From positions 1-64,000 of the forward strand of contig CAWKEY010000030.1 of the NCBI GenBank assembly GCA_963848675.1: a stretch of 64,000 nucleotides of DNA, written 5' to 3'. Within the stretch, counting starts at the first letter, position 1. Each line of letters opens with the position of its first letter. Under the pieces are notes generated by a model, which worked only from the letters and a program-made list of their open reading frames with translations, was not told the DNA's origin and searched no databases. The DNA comes from CAWKEY01 sp963848675 (GTDB lineage: Bacteria; Pseudomonadota; Gammaproteobacteria; Methylococcales; Methylomonadaceae). Positions 16,508 to 26,595 of the stretch are shown piece after piece. Position numbers and translations under genes: made by a program.

Positions 16508-18622
16508 ATGCAAAAAAACACTGCTCCCAACAAACTTCTTTTCAGCGGATTTTCTGCTCCCGATCTTGAGCAAATCAACCGGGCGCTGGCGATTGTTGCC
16601 CAAATTACGGATGACCCGCATTGCCCTCGCCCCCAGGGTATTGATGTAGCGGGTATCCTGATGGATTTTAACATCGATCTAAAAACCTTACTGGCGGCGA
16701 TACTCAGCGACCCCCGTATGGCAAGTTTAGAATCTAAGCCGGATATTGCTAAGGAATTTGGCGCCACGGTCGCAACGCTGGTTAAAGATGTCAACTGGCT
16801 GAATAAGTTAACGGTCTATACGCCGGAAATGGCCAGCCAGCCGAATCAAACCGAAACCTTGCGCCGCATGTTCTTGTCGATGACTCAGGACGTTCGTGCG
16901 GTGTTAATCAAACTGGCGTACCGGGTTCAGCGCCTGCGCAATCTGCACCGGGAATCGTACGACGTGCGTCGTTTTATTTCCCAGGAAACGCTCGACATTT
17001 ATGCACCGATTGCCAATCGTCTGGGCGTTCATCAGTTTAAGTGGGAACTGGAAGACTTGGCGTTCCGCTATCTGGAGCCTCAGGCCTATCGCCACATTGC
17101 CAAATCCCTTTCCGACAATCGCGCGCAAAGGGAAAACTGCATTAATGACTTTATTGCCCTGCTACAGAAAACCCTGACCGATGAAAATATTCAGGCCGAA
17201 ATCTATGGCCGCCCCAAACATATTCTTAGCATCTGGAAAAAGATGCAGCGCAAACAGCTCGGCATAGAAGAGCTTTATGACCTGCTGGCCGTGCGCGTCA
17301 TTGTCGACAACCTGACCAACTGCTATGCCGTGCTGGGGGTAGTTCACAGCCATTGGCAGACGATCCCGAAAGAGTTCGATGATTACATTGCCAATCCGAA
17401 GGAAAACGGCTATCAATCGCTGCATACGGTTATCATCGATGCGGGCGGCAACCGCATTGAAGTGCAAATCCGAACCCGCGAAATGCATGATTTTGCCGAA
17501 CTCGGGGTGGCTGCGCACTGGTCTTATAAAGAAGGCGGCAAGCATAACGCGGCGATAGAAAAAAGTATTGCTTCGCTGCGTAAATTGCTCGAAGACAAGG
17601 ACAGCGCCGAAAACCTGATGGAGGACTTTCGTAGTGACTTATTTTACGACCGCGTCTATGTGTTAACGCCGGCCGGCAAACTGGTGGATCTGGCTAAAGG
17701 CTCAACGCCGCTGGACTTCGCCTATGCAATTCATTCCGAAATTGGCCATCGCTGCCGCGGCGCCAAGGTCAATGGCCGCATTGTCACGCTGACCTATCCG
17801 CTAAAATCCGGCGATCAGGTGAAGATTTTAACGGTCAAGGAAGGCGGGCCCAATCATAACTGGCTGGACCCCCATCTGGGCTACTTAAAATCGGCGCGCG
17901 CCATCAGCAAAGTTAAAAGCTGGTTTAAAAACCAGCAACAGGGGCAGAACATCGCTACCGGCAAGGCAGTTCTGGATAAGGAAAGCCAGCGCCTGGGGCT
18001 GAAATCGGTTGATTTGCCGGAGTTGGTCAGACATTTTAAACAGCCGGATAGTGATGCCTTATTCGAAGCCATTGGCCGCAGTGACATTACCAGCCGGCAG
18101 CTCGCGGCATTCTTCAAGATACCTGAGTTAGAGGCTGAACTGACCGGTGCTAAACCCAAACCGAAATCAGCGCCCGGCAGCACCACTATCATTGTGGACG
18201 GTATTGATAATGTTCTCACCACCGTGGCGCTTTGCTGCACTCCGGTGCCGGGCGATGACATTATCGGCTACATTTCTCTGCACAAAGGCATTACCGTCCA
18301 CCGCAAATCCTGTGAGAATATTCAACACCTGAGCCCGGAAAAACAAACCCAGCTGATTCCGGTAGCCTGGGGCGGTCAAAAATCCAGCCATGCCGTCCCG
18401 ATTGTTATCCATGCCTTTAGCGCTCAAAGTTTGTTAAATAGCGTCTCGCAGATTTTGGCGCAGGCCAAAATCCACATTATTGATGCATCCCTGGCCACGC
18501 ATCCGGATTTTTCGGCAGTTCTAAATTTAACGATTCAAGTAGAAAATACTGATCAATTACGCCAAGTCCTGAGTAAAATTAATTGTCTGCCCAATATCGT
18601 CGATGTCAAGCGCAAAACCTGA
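16508..18622 (+). CDS. relA: (p)ppGpp synthetase RelA
   Basis: A 704-residue long RSH protein. The N-terminal HD hydrolase domain is degenerate: where active enzymes have a His-Asp pair this protein has LSDPR at residues 66-70, so it is probably synthetase only. The synthetase domain (about 230-360) keeps YDLLAVRVIV, FDDYIANPKENGYQSLHTVI and EVQIRTREMHDFAELGVAAHWSYKEG. A TGS domain follows (VYVLTPAGKLVDLAKGSTPLDFAYAIHSEIG), then the conserved Cys-containing CCTPVPGDDIIGYISLHKGITVHRKSC segment and a C-terminal ACT domain. The EFDDYIA form of the synthetase motif and the lost HD pair identify it as RelA rather than SpoT. It makes ppGpp on starved ribosomes. Confidence 0.94.
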   Translation: MQKNTAPNKLLFSGFSAPDLEQINRALAIVAQITDDPHCPRPQGIDVAGILMDFNIDLKTLLAAILSDPRMASLESKPDIAKEFGATVATLVKDVNWLNKLTVYTPEMASQPNQTETLRRMFLSMTQDVRAVLIKLAYRVQRLRNLHRESYDVRRFISQETLDIYAPIANRLGVHQFKWELEDLAFRYLEPQAYRHIAKSLSDNRAQRENCINDFIALLQKTLTDENIQAEIYGRPKHILSIWKKMQRKQLGIEELYDLLAVRVIVDNLTNCYAVLGVVHSHWQTIPKEFDDYIANPKENGYQSLHTVIIDAGGNRIEVQIRTREMHDFAELGVAAHWSYKEGGKHNAAIEKSIASLRKLLEDKDSAENLMEDFRSDLFYDRVYVLTPAGKLVDLAKGSTPLDFAYAIHSEIGHRCRGAKVNGRIVTLTYPLKSGDQVKILTVKEGGPNHNWLDPHLGYLKSARAISKVKSWFKNQQQGQNIATGKAVLDKESQRLGLKSVDLPELVRHFKQPDSDALFEAIGRSDITSRQLAAFFKIPELEAELTGAKPKPKSAPGSTTIIVDGIDNVLTTVALCCTPVPGDDIIGYISLHKGITVHRKSCENIQHLSPEKQTQLIPVAWGGQKSSHAVPIVIHAFSAQSLLNSVSQILAQAKIHIIDASLATHPDFSAVLNLTIQVENTDQLRQVLSKINCLPNIVDVKRKT

Positions 18623-18714
18623 GTCCGCCGCCAGGAAACCTTGCATCTGGAAGGGGCTAGTCAATGCGCCCCTCCTATTTGTTCCTTTCGCCTTTAGCCT
18701 TATTCCCAAATCCT

Positions 18715-21522
18715 ATGCCTACCCACACACAACCCCATCCCGAGCCCAGCCGAAGGGAACCCCTGATTCTGGTTGACGGGTCTTCCTTTCTGTTTCGCGC
18801 CTATCACGCCATTCCGCCGTTAACCAGCCCGCAGGGTTTACCCACCAATGCCATCCACGGCGTCACCAGCATGCTGCGCAAACTCATCAAAGATTATCAT
18901 AGCGACTACATCACTGTGGTCTTTGATGCGCCGGGCAAAACCTTCCGCAACGATCTTTACGATCAATACAAGGCACATCGGCCGCCTATGCCCGATGATT
19001 TGCGCGTGCAGATTGAACCTTTGCACCAACTGATTCGAGCAATGGGCTTGCCCCTGATTATGGAATCCGGGGTGGAGGCTGATGATGTCCTGGGCGCGCT
19101 GGCCCAGCATGCCGAACAACAGGGCTACAGCGTTGTCATCTCCACCGGTGATAAAGACATGGCGCAACTGGTTACCGAACACATTGTCCTGGAAAACACC
19201 ATGTCTGATACCCGCCTGGATATTCAGGGCGTAATGGACAAATTCGGCGTCAGGCCGGAGCAGATTGTCGATTATCTGGCCCTGATCGGCGACCCCGTTG
19301 ACAACATCCCCGGCGTACCGAAAGTCGGCCCGAAAACAGCTGGGAAATGGCTGGCGCAGTATGAAACCCTGGAAAATCTAATAGCCCACGCCGATGAAAT
19401 TTCCGGCCAAATCGGGATCAATCTGCGTGCCAGCCTGGCGCAACTGCCGCTGGCGAAACAGCTGACTACAATCAAGTGCAAGCTGGATTTGCCTTACACG
19501 ATGGCCGATTTGAAACGGCAAAACGTCGACAAGGCCGAACTGAAAAGTCTGTTAACAGATCTGGGCTTTTCGTCCTGGCTGAAAATGCTGGACAGCGAAA
19601 CCGCGGCCGTTTCCCCCTCGCGCCAGAGCAGCATTGTAATTGATGCCGCGCCGGAAACGCAGCACGACGGAGTGGTTGCGAGTGCTTCGCCTATAGCATG
19701 CCACTATGAAACCGTGTTGACTGAACAGCACTTCAAGCACTGGTTAGAACAACTCAATAATGCCGAGTTGTTTGCTTTTGACACTGAAACCACCAGCCTT
19801 GATTACAGTAGAGCCCGTATCGTTGGCGTTTCTTTTGCAGTCACTCCCGGCAAAGCCGCCTACCTGCCGTTGGCCCATGAGTATCCGGGTGCACCCGCTC
19901 AGCTCGATAGAACCGAGATTCTGAAACAACTGCGGCCGCTGCTGGAAAACCCGCATAAAGCCAAACTGGGGCAAAATCTGAAGTATGACTCCCATGTTCT
20001 GGCCAACCACGGCATAACGCTCTGTGGCATCGCCCACGACACCATGCTCGAGTCTTATGTGCTCAACAGCACTGCCACCAAACATAACATGGACGATCTG
20101 GCCAAGCACTATCTGGGGCTGACAACCATTAGTTATGAAGACGTTGCCGGCAAGGGCGCCAAACAGATTTCCTTCCAGGAGGTGCCGCTGGAACAGGCTG
20201 CAACCTACGCCGCCGAAGACGCCGACATTACCCTGCGTTTGCACCGGGTGTTGATGGCAAAGCTGGAGCAACAGCAAGCCCTGCTCAAGTTATATTCGGA
20301 AATTGAAATACCGCTGATTAGCGTGCTGACCCGCATTGAAGAAAATGGTGTCCTCATCGATACGGCCATGCTCGCGCAGCAAAGCCTGGAACTGGCCAAT
20401 CATATTATCGCCCTTGAACAACACGCACACGATCTGGCCGGGCAGACCTTCAACCTGGGCTCGCCCAAACAGATCCAGGACATCCTCTACGATCAGCAAA
20501 AGCTGCCCGTATTGAAGAAAACCCCCAAAGGCCAGCCGTCGACGGAAGAATCGGTGCTGCAAGAGTTGGCTCTGGAATATCCACTGCCCAAGCTGATTCT
20601 CGAGCATCGCAGTTTAAGCAAACTCAAATCGACCTATACCGACAAACTCCCGCAACAGGTAGATGCCAAAACCGGCCGCATCCATACCTCCTATCATCAG
20701 GCGGTCGCCGCCACCGGCAGGTTGTCGTCATCCGATCCCAATTTGCAGAATATCCCGATACGCAGCGAGGAAGGCCGTAAAATACGGCAGGCATTTATTG
20801 CCTCGCCCGGTTACAAAATCGTCGCCGCAGATTATTCGCAAATCGAGCTGCGCATCATGGCGCATTTATCCGCCGATGCCGGCTTGTTGAAAGCCTTTAG
20901 CGAAGGCCTGGATGTCCATCGCGCTACCGCGGCCGAAGTATTTGGCGTGGCGCCCGATCAGGTCACCAACGATTTGCGCCGCTCCGCCAAAGCCATCAAT
21001 TTCGGCCTGATTTACGGCATGTCCTCGTTTGGCCTGGCCCAGCAGCTGGGCCTGTCGCGCAACCAGGCCCAGGCCTATATTGATTTGTATTTTGCCCGCT
21101 ATCCGGGAGTTAAAAATTACATGGACACCATCCGGGAACAAGCGCGCGTCCAGGGTTATGTTGAAACCTTGTTTGGCCGACGCTTGTATCTGCCCGAGAT
21201 ACAATCACGCAATGCCGCCCGTCGCCAATATGCCGAACGCACGGCGATTAATGCGCCCATGCAGGGCACCGCAGCCGACATCATCAAACGCGCCATGATT
21301 GCCGCCGACCAGTGGTTATTCGCGCCCTCTGGGGCAGGGCAGCAAAACCCCGATGCCAAAATGATCATGCAGGTGCACGATGAGCTGGTGTTTGAAATTG
21401 CCGACGGCCAGGTTGAAAACTGCACAGCCGTGATCAGACAGCTCATGTGCTCTGCTGCCGATCTGCATGTGCCGCTGGTGGTCGACATCGGCATAGGCAA
21501 CAACTGGGATGAAGCCCACTAG
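18715..21522 (+). CDS. polA: DNA polymerase I
   Basis: A 935-residue polymerase. The 5' nuclease domain begins LILVDGSSFLFRAYHAIPPL and keeps the acidic metal-binding residues (FDAPGKTFRNDLYDQYKAHRP, GVEADDVLGALA, STGDKDMAQLV, ALIGDPVDNIPGVPKVGPKTA). The 3'-5' exonuclease domain has FAFDTETTSLDY, GQNLKYDSH and TYAAEDADITLRLH, so proofreading residues appear intact. The polymerase domain carries DPNLQNIPIRSEEGRKIR, VAADYSQIELRIMAHLS, the O-helix RRSAKAINFGLIYGMSSFGLA and MQVHDELVFE. An upstream ATG at 18664 would add 17 unconserved hydrophobic residues; 18715 is preferred, though not proven. Confidence 0.95.
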   Translation: MPTHTQPHPEPSRREPLILVDGSSFLFRAYHAIPPLTSPQGLPTNAIHGVTSMLRKLIKDYHSDYITVVFDAPGKTFRNDLYDQYKAHRPPMPDDLRVQIEPLHQLIRAMGLPLIMESGVEADDVLGALAQHAEQQGYSVVISTGDKDMAQLVTEHIVLENTMSDTRLDIQGVMDKFGVRPEQIVDYLALIGDPVDNIPGVPKVGPKTAGKWLAQYETLENLIAHADEISGQIGINLRASLAQLPLAKQLTTIKCKLDLPYTMADLKRQNVDKAELKSLLTDLGFSSWLKMLDSETAAVSPSRQSSIVIDAAPETQHDGVVASASPIACHYETVLTEQHFKHWLEQLNNAELFAFDTETTSLDYSRARIVGVSFAVTPGKAAYLPLAHEYPGAPAQLDRTEILKQLRPLLENPHKAKLGQNLKYDSHVLANHGITLCGIAHDTMLESYVLNSTATKHNMDDLAKHYLGLTTISYEDVAGKGAKQISFQEVPLEQAATYAAEDADITLRLHRVLMAKLEQQQALLKLYSEIEIPLISVLTRIEENGVLIDTAMLAQQSLELANHIIALEQHAHDLAGQTFNLGSPKQIQDILYDQQKLPVLKKTPKGQPSTEESVLQELALEYPLPKLILEHRSLSKLKSTYTDKLPQQVDAKTGRIHTSYHQAVAATGRLSSSDPNLQNIPIRSEEGRKIRQAFIASPGYKIVAADYSQIELRIMAHLSADAGLLKAFSEGLDVHRATAAEVFGVAPDQVTNDLRRSAKAINFGLIYGMSSFGLAQQLGLSRNQAQAYIDLYFARYPGVKNYMDTIREQARVQGYVETLFGRRLYLPEIQSRNAARRQYAERTAINAPMQGTAADIIKRAMIAADQWLFAPSGAGQQNPDAKMIMQVHDELVFEIADGQVENCTAVIRQLMCSAADLHVPLVVDIGIGNNWDEAH

Positions 21523-21706
21523 AACTTATTGATTAAGCCCGGACCGCAGTTCAGGTAATGATTGGCACGTAATGGTCAGAATGACGGACATGCTTTTGGC
21601 AAACTGGAACCACTCTCAAATGCCCGGATGGGTGGGAATTTCAGCATCATCACAGTAAGGTGATTTAGACTACGCACATAGAGGTTCCCCTTAAAAAACT
21701 GAGGCC

Positions 21707-23281
21707 GTGATGATGAATAACTATTTCATTATTTTCCTGATTGCACTGCTTGCTACTCTGCAATCACATGCAGAGAGCGTCGATCCTGTGCAACAGAATC
21801 ATATCAATGGCAAGAGCGCGAGCGTTGCGGCTACAGCAGATTTTTTGGGCATGGGAAGCCAAGCGTTCACAGTCAACTTGCCAGAAATTCAGGCAGATCT
21901 GGCTCCAGCTCTCCCCGGAGTCCATAAAACCGGTGTCGTATACCCGCTACCTGCACCAGTAAACGCCTTGCAACTGCTTTGGGAACCAGTAATCGGCGGT
22001 TATGTTGCCCGCATACATCTTTTTTCAAATCAAGCTAAACGCCTGCGTTTCCATCTTGTTTTTAGCCGAGAGATACCTTTCATAGAATTTCGTATGCAGG
22101 GCAACCTGGGCGCCTCTCCGATTGGACCGTTTGAGCATAGCTTTATTCATGACAGGGCCATTTGGCTACCCATCACAAATGGTGACGAAGCTAATCTTGA
22201 GATATTTGTCGACGGCACCAACCCGCCCGAGGCTCTGAATTTTAGTATCGACGCGGTTAACGTTATTGTTGATGATGCTAACAGTAGCGATATTCCCGGT
22301 ATCAATGCAAAAAGCTTGGGATTAGCTCAGGAACAAGAGTTTGATCTCGCTTGCTGGGCAGACAATAAGGATGTTTATCCGGGGTTGGAACAAGCGGCCG
22401 GGGCAACTTCAATAATCAGTTTTATAAAAGAAGGCAGCTCTTTCTCATGCACCGGTACGTTGTTGAATGATAAGGGTAGTACGCATACGCCCTGGTTCAC
22501 TACAGCCAGTCATTGTATTGGCGACCAAGCTACCGCCGACACGGCGTCGTTTGAGTGGTTTTTCCAGGCAACAACGTGCGGGGGACCTACCACTGATAGT
22601 CGGTATGCGCAGACGTCTGGCGGGGCCCAGTTGCTGGGGACTGATTTTAAACTGGATGCATCTTTTCTTAGATTAAACAATCCGCCACCTTATGGCGCTA
22701 CTTTCAGTGGCTGGGATACCGGCATTCAGGTTGGCGATCTTGTTTGGGGAGTGCATCATCCCGAAGGAGACCACACCATGGTCAGCCAAGGTAAAGTAAC
22801 AGGCTTGCTTGAAACTGTAATTGACCAAACAGGGAGTGCTCATCTGCTCAACGAGGTTAATTATGTTTTTGGCGGCGCAGAGCTAGGCAGCAGTGGTTCA
22901 GGACTTTTTTCTGTTGCAAATGGATCGGCCTATTGGAAGGGCACATTATTCGGAGGCCCACAAGATAATTATCAATTGAATTTTTATAGCAATTTTAACA
23001 GTTACTATAGTTACATTAAGCCATGGCTGGATAATACCATTGCCCCCAATAGCCTGGAGTGCCTTCTAAATTGGGCGGAAAATGTATACTCAAATTTATT
23101 CTCACCAGCTGGGGCAATATCACAATTTCAATCACCTTATACGTATCGCTACTACAGGAATACAAATTCGTCTGTGGGCGCTTCACTCATCAACAACCAT
23201 GTCTATTACCTCAGGCCCGATGGCGTATTGGAGGATGTTGGTGATTTATCGGGTTGGTTGACGACAGCATCGTGTCAGTAA
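21707..23281 (+). CDS. Secreted trypsin-like serine protease
   Basis: A 524-residue exported protein: N-terminal signal YFIIFLIALLATLQSHAES, a beta-rich N-terminal part (to about residue 210), then a trypsin-fold peptidase. The catalytic triad can be read as His in TTASHCIGD (about residue 271), Asp in DFKLDASFLRLN (about 318), and Ser in GSSGSGLFSV (about 397). The domain resembles lysyl endopeptidase-type S1 enzymes, with paired cysteines near the histidine and in ATTCGG. A C-terminal segment after about residue 445 may be a small accessory domain. It is transcribed alone. The start could be any of three consecutive ATG codons. Substrate unknown. Confidence 0.82.
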   Translation: MMMNNYFIIFLIALLATLQSHAESVDPVQQNHINGKSASVAATADFLGMGSQAFTVNLPEIQADLAPALPGVHKTGVVYPLPAPVNALQLLWEPVIGGYVARIHLFSNQAKRLRFHLVFSREIPFIEFRMQGNLGASPIGPFEHSFIHDRAIWLPITNGDEANLEIFVDGTNPPEALNFSIDAVNVIVDDANSSDIPGINAKSLGLAQEQEFDLACWADNKDVYPGLEQAAGATSIISFIKEGSSFSCTGTLLNDKGSTHTPWFTTASHCIGDQATADTASFEWFFQATTCGGPTTDSRYAQTSGGAQLLGTDFKLDASFLRLNNPPPYGATFSGWDTGIQVGDLVWGVHHPEGDHTMVSQGKVTGLLETVIDQTGSAHLLNEVNYVFGGAELGSSGSGLFSVANGSAYWKGTLFGGPQDNYQLNFYSNFNSYYSYIKPWLDNTIAPNSLECLLNWAENVYSNLFSPAGAISQFQSPYTYRYYRNTNSSVGASLINNHVYYLRPDGVLEDVGDLSGWLTTASCQ

Positions 23282-23656
23282 GGCATGGCGATTTGGCAAC
23301 AGCTTTGCCAAATCAGGAATATCTGGCCCGAGACCCTTTTCAGTAACTGTCAGGTTGCGCGTAAAACTCTTCTTTGACCCTTATCATCTAAGTAATGCGC
23401 ACGAAATAAGTTGAACAAGTGTAGGTGCGAATTTATTCGCACGGTGCAGATAAATCCGCACCTAGACAGAAAATTGTTTCTTAGAGTTGCGCAAGTTATT
23501 TGATACGCGTCCCTAAGCGTGTTTACGCCGTTTGACTATTGACCATGTAAACCGGGATTTTCCGGGTGATTGTGACCGGCATGTGAGTCGGGGATCACAA
23601 ATCCTGGAATCGTGCCCTTGCCGCCATTTTCCACCAGAAAAAGAATCCGTAGTGAC
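23282..23656. repeat. Gene-free gap with 43-bp hairpin repeat
   Basis: No gene is supported. Positions 23422-23464 hold a hairpin repeat (TAGGTGCGAATTTATTCGCA followed by its near-complement) that also forms the core of the MITE at 13457-13568. Here the outer MITE arms are not seen, so this is a related but separate repeat copy. Confidence 0.6.
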
Positions 23657-24922
23657 TCACAGTGAGTTATGGGTATCGGTTTCAGTCTTCCAAAATTCGC
23701 TGATGGCTTTATTATTAAAGCGTGCAATGGAAAATTCACCGACGTCAATCTGGGCATCTTGAATTTGGCCTTTGGTTACCAGATCAGCAACTAGCTCACC
23801 AAAAACCGGCGCATACTTTAAAGCCTGACCCGCACCAAGACAATGAAATAGATTTGGGGCTTTAGTATCCCTGCCAAGGATAAATTTAAGATCCGGGGTG
23901 ATATCAAAAAAGGATTGATAGCCACCTGCATAAATCGCTTTGCCGAGTTTGGGAAAACGATTTTCGACTTTCTTCAAATAATGATCTAATTGCTGATGGT
24001 TAACGTTAAAACTTGAAGCATCATAAATGACATTAGCGCCTTGAGGGTTCATCATGGCCCGGCTAAAAGAGCGGGCAATGTCATTACCAGAGCGGGATCG
24101 TGGTTGGTGCATATGCAAAATACTGCCGCGCCAGCGGCGAAAATAGGCACGGTTGACAAAATCCGCAATAATCGGCATAGCTGCGGAAACCTCCTGCGCA
24201 CTCACCAAAAAATTGGCCGCATAAACTGACTCAAGCGCTACCGGAATTTGAATATCGATACCGGCAAATAATTCGGAGCTCCAGCCACCCGCAGCGTTGA
24301 CAACGTTTTCGCAGCCTATCCTGCCCTGATTGGTGAGCAGGGCAATAATATTGCCGTGACTATCACGCTCAAAATCATACACTTGGCAATGTTCCATGAT
24401 GTCGACCTGGTTAATATTGGCCGCATTTTGCATGGCATTTAAAATCTCCGACGAGTCCAGCTGTAAAACGTCCGGTTCATAAAAGTAAATTTCTTCGGGA
24501 TCGACTCTGATGGCGTCATTGCAAAGATCGGTTACGTCATTTCTGGAAATCATCTGTAAGGCAATGTTTTCTTTTTGCATGGTTTTCTCAAGCAGTTGCC
24601 ATGTATTTGCGGCATTTGTCCGAGAGTTTTCGGCAATCCAGATTGCTCCGGGCTCCTCAAAGGGAATATCAACACCCCATAGGTTTTTTAGACTCTTCCA
24701 TTGCTGGGTCGCTTTATTTGCCATTCTGGCAGCCATGGCCGATGCATTCGCAGACCGCACAATTGCGCTATGTCTTGAGCTCAAGCCAGCGCCCAATACT
24801 TTTTTCTCAATAATGGCAACCTTGCTTTCCTGTCTACCCAGAGCCCGGCTAACTGAAAAAGCACACGCACAGCCAAGACAGCCACCGCCGATTACCACCG
24901 TGTTGAAATATTTGGTCATCAT
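23657..24922 (-). CDS. FAD-dependent oxidoreductase of the D-amino-acid/sarcosine oxidase (DAO) family
   Basis: A 421-residue flavoprotein. The N-terminal FAD-binding motif VVIGGGCLGCACAFSVSRAL (residues 8-27) is followed by the acidic residue ending the second strand (VAIIEKK). The motif SSRHSAIVRSAN and the C-terminal CLGAGQALKYAPVFGELVADLV region, which contacts FAD, match the DAO family (glycine oxidase, sarcosine oxidase beta). The exact amine substrate cannot be read from sequence, and no partner sarcosine oxidase subunits are adjacent. A second ATG directly after the first may be the true start. The gene stands alone in the leftward direction. Confidence 0.8.
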   Translation of the reverse strand: MMTKYFNTVVIGGGCLGCACAFSVSRALGRQESKVAIIEKKVLGAGLSSRHSAIVRSANASAMAARMANKATQQWKSLKNLWGVDIPFEEPGAIWIAENSRTNAANTWQLLEKTMQKENIALQMISRNDVTDLCNDAIRVDPEEIYFYEPDVLQLDSSEILNAMQNAANINQVDIMEHCQVYDFERDSHGNIIALLTNQGRIGCENVVNAAGGWSSELFAGIDIQIPVALESVYAANFLVSAQEVSAAMPIIADFVNRAYFRRWRGSILHMHQPRSRSGNDIARSFSRAMMNPQGANVIYDASSFNVNHQQLDHYLKKVENRFPKLGKAIYAGGYQSFFDITPDLKFILGRDTKAPNLFHCLGAGQALKYAPVFGELVADLVTKGQIQDAQIDVGEFSIARFNNKAISEFWKTETDTHNSL

Positions 24923-25055
24923 TCACTCCGATTAAAAAATGGTCAACAGCCAATAAATTTTAATAGTTAGAATTAATACCTGAATTTTTTCCATTATTAT
25001 TGCTTCGGCTGAACCTACACAAGTTTCCAGCTTGGCTTTCATAACAAATTTATCC

Positions 25056-25664
25056 TTAGCTTTTTGCCCACAATTCATTCAATCGATGATCCCTCCCGCA
25101 GGTAAACCGGTAAAATTTGTATCTAAGAGGATTTTTGCGGGAAAAATTTTGATGATAATCCTCGGCAGGATAAAATTCCTTGGCTTCGGTAATGAAGGTC
25201 ATAATCGATCCGGCAAACTTTTGGTTTTTTTCGAGCAAAATTTTTGCTTGTTCAGCCAGGCGTTTTTGTTCTTCATTGTGATAAAAAATACCCGATCGAT
25301 ATTGATTGCCCTTATCGCAAAACTGACCGTTACCATCTGTTGGATCTATGTTACGCCAGAAAACATCAAGGAGTTTTTCATAGCTGATCACGGCGGGATC
25401 ATAATGTATTTGAATTGCTTCCACATGTCCTGTGGTTCCACCTGAAACCTCTTTATAGGTAGGATTTTTAGTATCCCCGCCCGTATAGCCGGGTATGGTT
25501 TTTATCACGCCCGGGAGCAAATCGAAAGGCTGTTCCATACACCAAAAACACCCCCCAGAAAAAGTTGCTGTAGCCAAATGCTCAGCCGCATGATCACTGG
25601 CAGAAACGTTAAAACTTCTTAATAAACAATAAGTCACTATGAAAAAAAGCGCGCGTAAAGACAT
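25056..25664 (-). CDS. msrA: Peptide methionine-S-sulfoxide reductase MsrA, exported form
   Basis: A 202-residue MsrA. The N-terminal segment SLRALFFIVTYCLLRSFNVSAS looks like a signal peptide, so this is likely a periplasmic repair enzyme. The catalytic motif GGCFWCMEQPFD is at about residues 37-48, and GYTGGDTKNPTYKEVSGGTTGHVEAIQIHYDP is the substrate-binding core. It reduces the S-epimer of methionine sulfoxide in proteins. C-terminal cysteines (QFCDKG, FTCGR) could serve as resolving residues. No MsrB is adjacent. Confidence 0.92.
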   Translation of the reverse strand: MSLRALFFIVTYCLLRSFNVSASDHAAEHLATATFSGGCFWCMEQPFDLLPGVIKTIPGYTGGDTKNPTYKEVSGGTTGHVEAIQIHYDPAVISYEKLLDVFWRNIDPTDGNGQFCDKGNQYRSGIFYHNEEQKRLAEQAKILLEKNQKFAGSIMTFITEAKEFYPAEDYHQNFSRKNPLRYKFYRFTCGRDHRLNELWAKS

Positions 25665-26076
25665 GTATTTTCCCTTGATGATCTGTTTAATGATTGTATT
25701 TTAATAGGTTACAAAAGACTGCGAAATCAGCTATCGTTGATTAGTTTTGATAGCAATGGTGATGCTATTAAAAATTTGACTGCATAGGCCCCACCTAGCA
25801 TAAATTCTCTTTATGAACCAGTGTAATTCCTTTTGTGAAACAATCAAAAACTTTTTCTCTGTTATTACTGTGCTGGTACTGCCGGCTAAAAAGTGAGCAA
25901 ACCAAGCCCATTTCATTCAAACACCACTTATTCCGAAGCTCTGCCCAATTGATTTTTTATAGATGCGGCCATGACATCGCTCTCGATTTGCCAGTCAGGT
26001 CTAAACCGATACAATAAATTAATATTTTTACTTAAAAAGTAAATAATGACTGTTTAATCAGTCAGGAGCATGGTTA
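25665..26076. other. Intergenic gap, no gene seen
   Basis: A 412-bp AT-rich stretch between the divergent msrA and SRPBCC genes. Only short, unsupported open frames occur. It presumably holds the promoters of both neighbours; a candidate ribosome binding site (CAGGAGC) lies 8 bp upstream of the ATG pair at 26077/26080. Confidence 0.5.
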
Positions 26077-26595
26077 ATGATGAAGTTACCGTTTGATATT
26101 AACAAGCCTGTAACAGGCAAAGCCAGCATCCAAATAAGCAAGCCGATTGGAGAAGTATTTCGATTTGTAGGCGAGAAATTTTTTGAAAACTACCCTAAAT
26201 GGGCACTGGAAGTCAGCGAGTTCGAACCCCTGAACGGGGATATTGTGTTTATTGGAGCAAAAGCCCGGCAGGTGCGAACAGACCAGGGACAAGAAATACA
26301 TTCTGTTTTTGAAATAACTGACTACCAACCCCCCAATAAACTCAGTTTTAAAGGCATTGAGCAGCCTTATCGTAATACGTATCTCTTCGAAAATGGAGAC
26401 CTTAAGGATTCAACGCTATTAACGTTCAGCTTCGTACTTCTGGAACTGGAGTTGTTTATGCGGCCTTTTGAAAAACTCATTCGTGCGGCTATAGAAGAGG
26501 GTGCGGAAAATACAGTTGAAAATCTCAACAACTTACTTTCAAGCGCCGGATCTGGAAATAAAACCCTTTCATCTCATGCACCTGATCCCGCATGA
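26077..26595 (+). CDS. SRPBCC (START-like) family protein
   Basis: A 172-residue protein with an SRPBCC fold: GKASIQISKPIGEVFRFVGEKFFENYPKW at the start, central strands VFIGAKARQVRTDQGQEIHSVFEITDYQPPNKLSFKGIE, and the long C-terminal helix MRPFEKLIRAAIEEGAENTVENLNNLL. This superfamily binds hydrophobic ligands or acts as small cyclases; the ligand is unknown. There is no signal peptide, so it is cytosolic. The start could be the first or second of two adjacent ATGs. It is a single gene, followed immediately by a MITE. Confidence 0.75.
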   Translation: MMKLPFDINKPVTGKASIQISKPIGEVFRFVGEKFFENYPKWALEVSEFEPLNGDIVFIGAKARQVRTDQGQEIHSVFEITDYQPPNKLSFKGIEQPYRNTYLFENGDLKDSTLLTFSFVLLELELFMRPFEKLIRAAIEEGAENTVENLNNLLSSAGSGNKTLSSHAPDPA

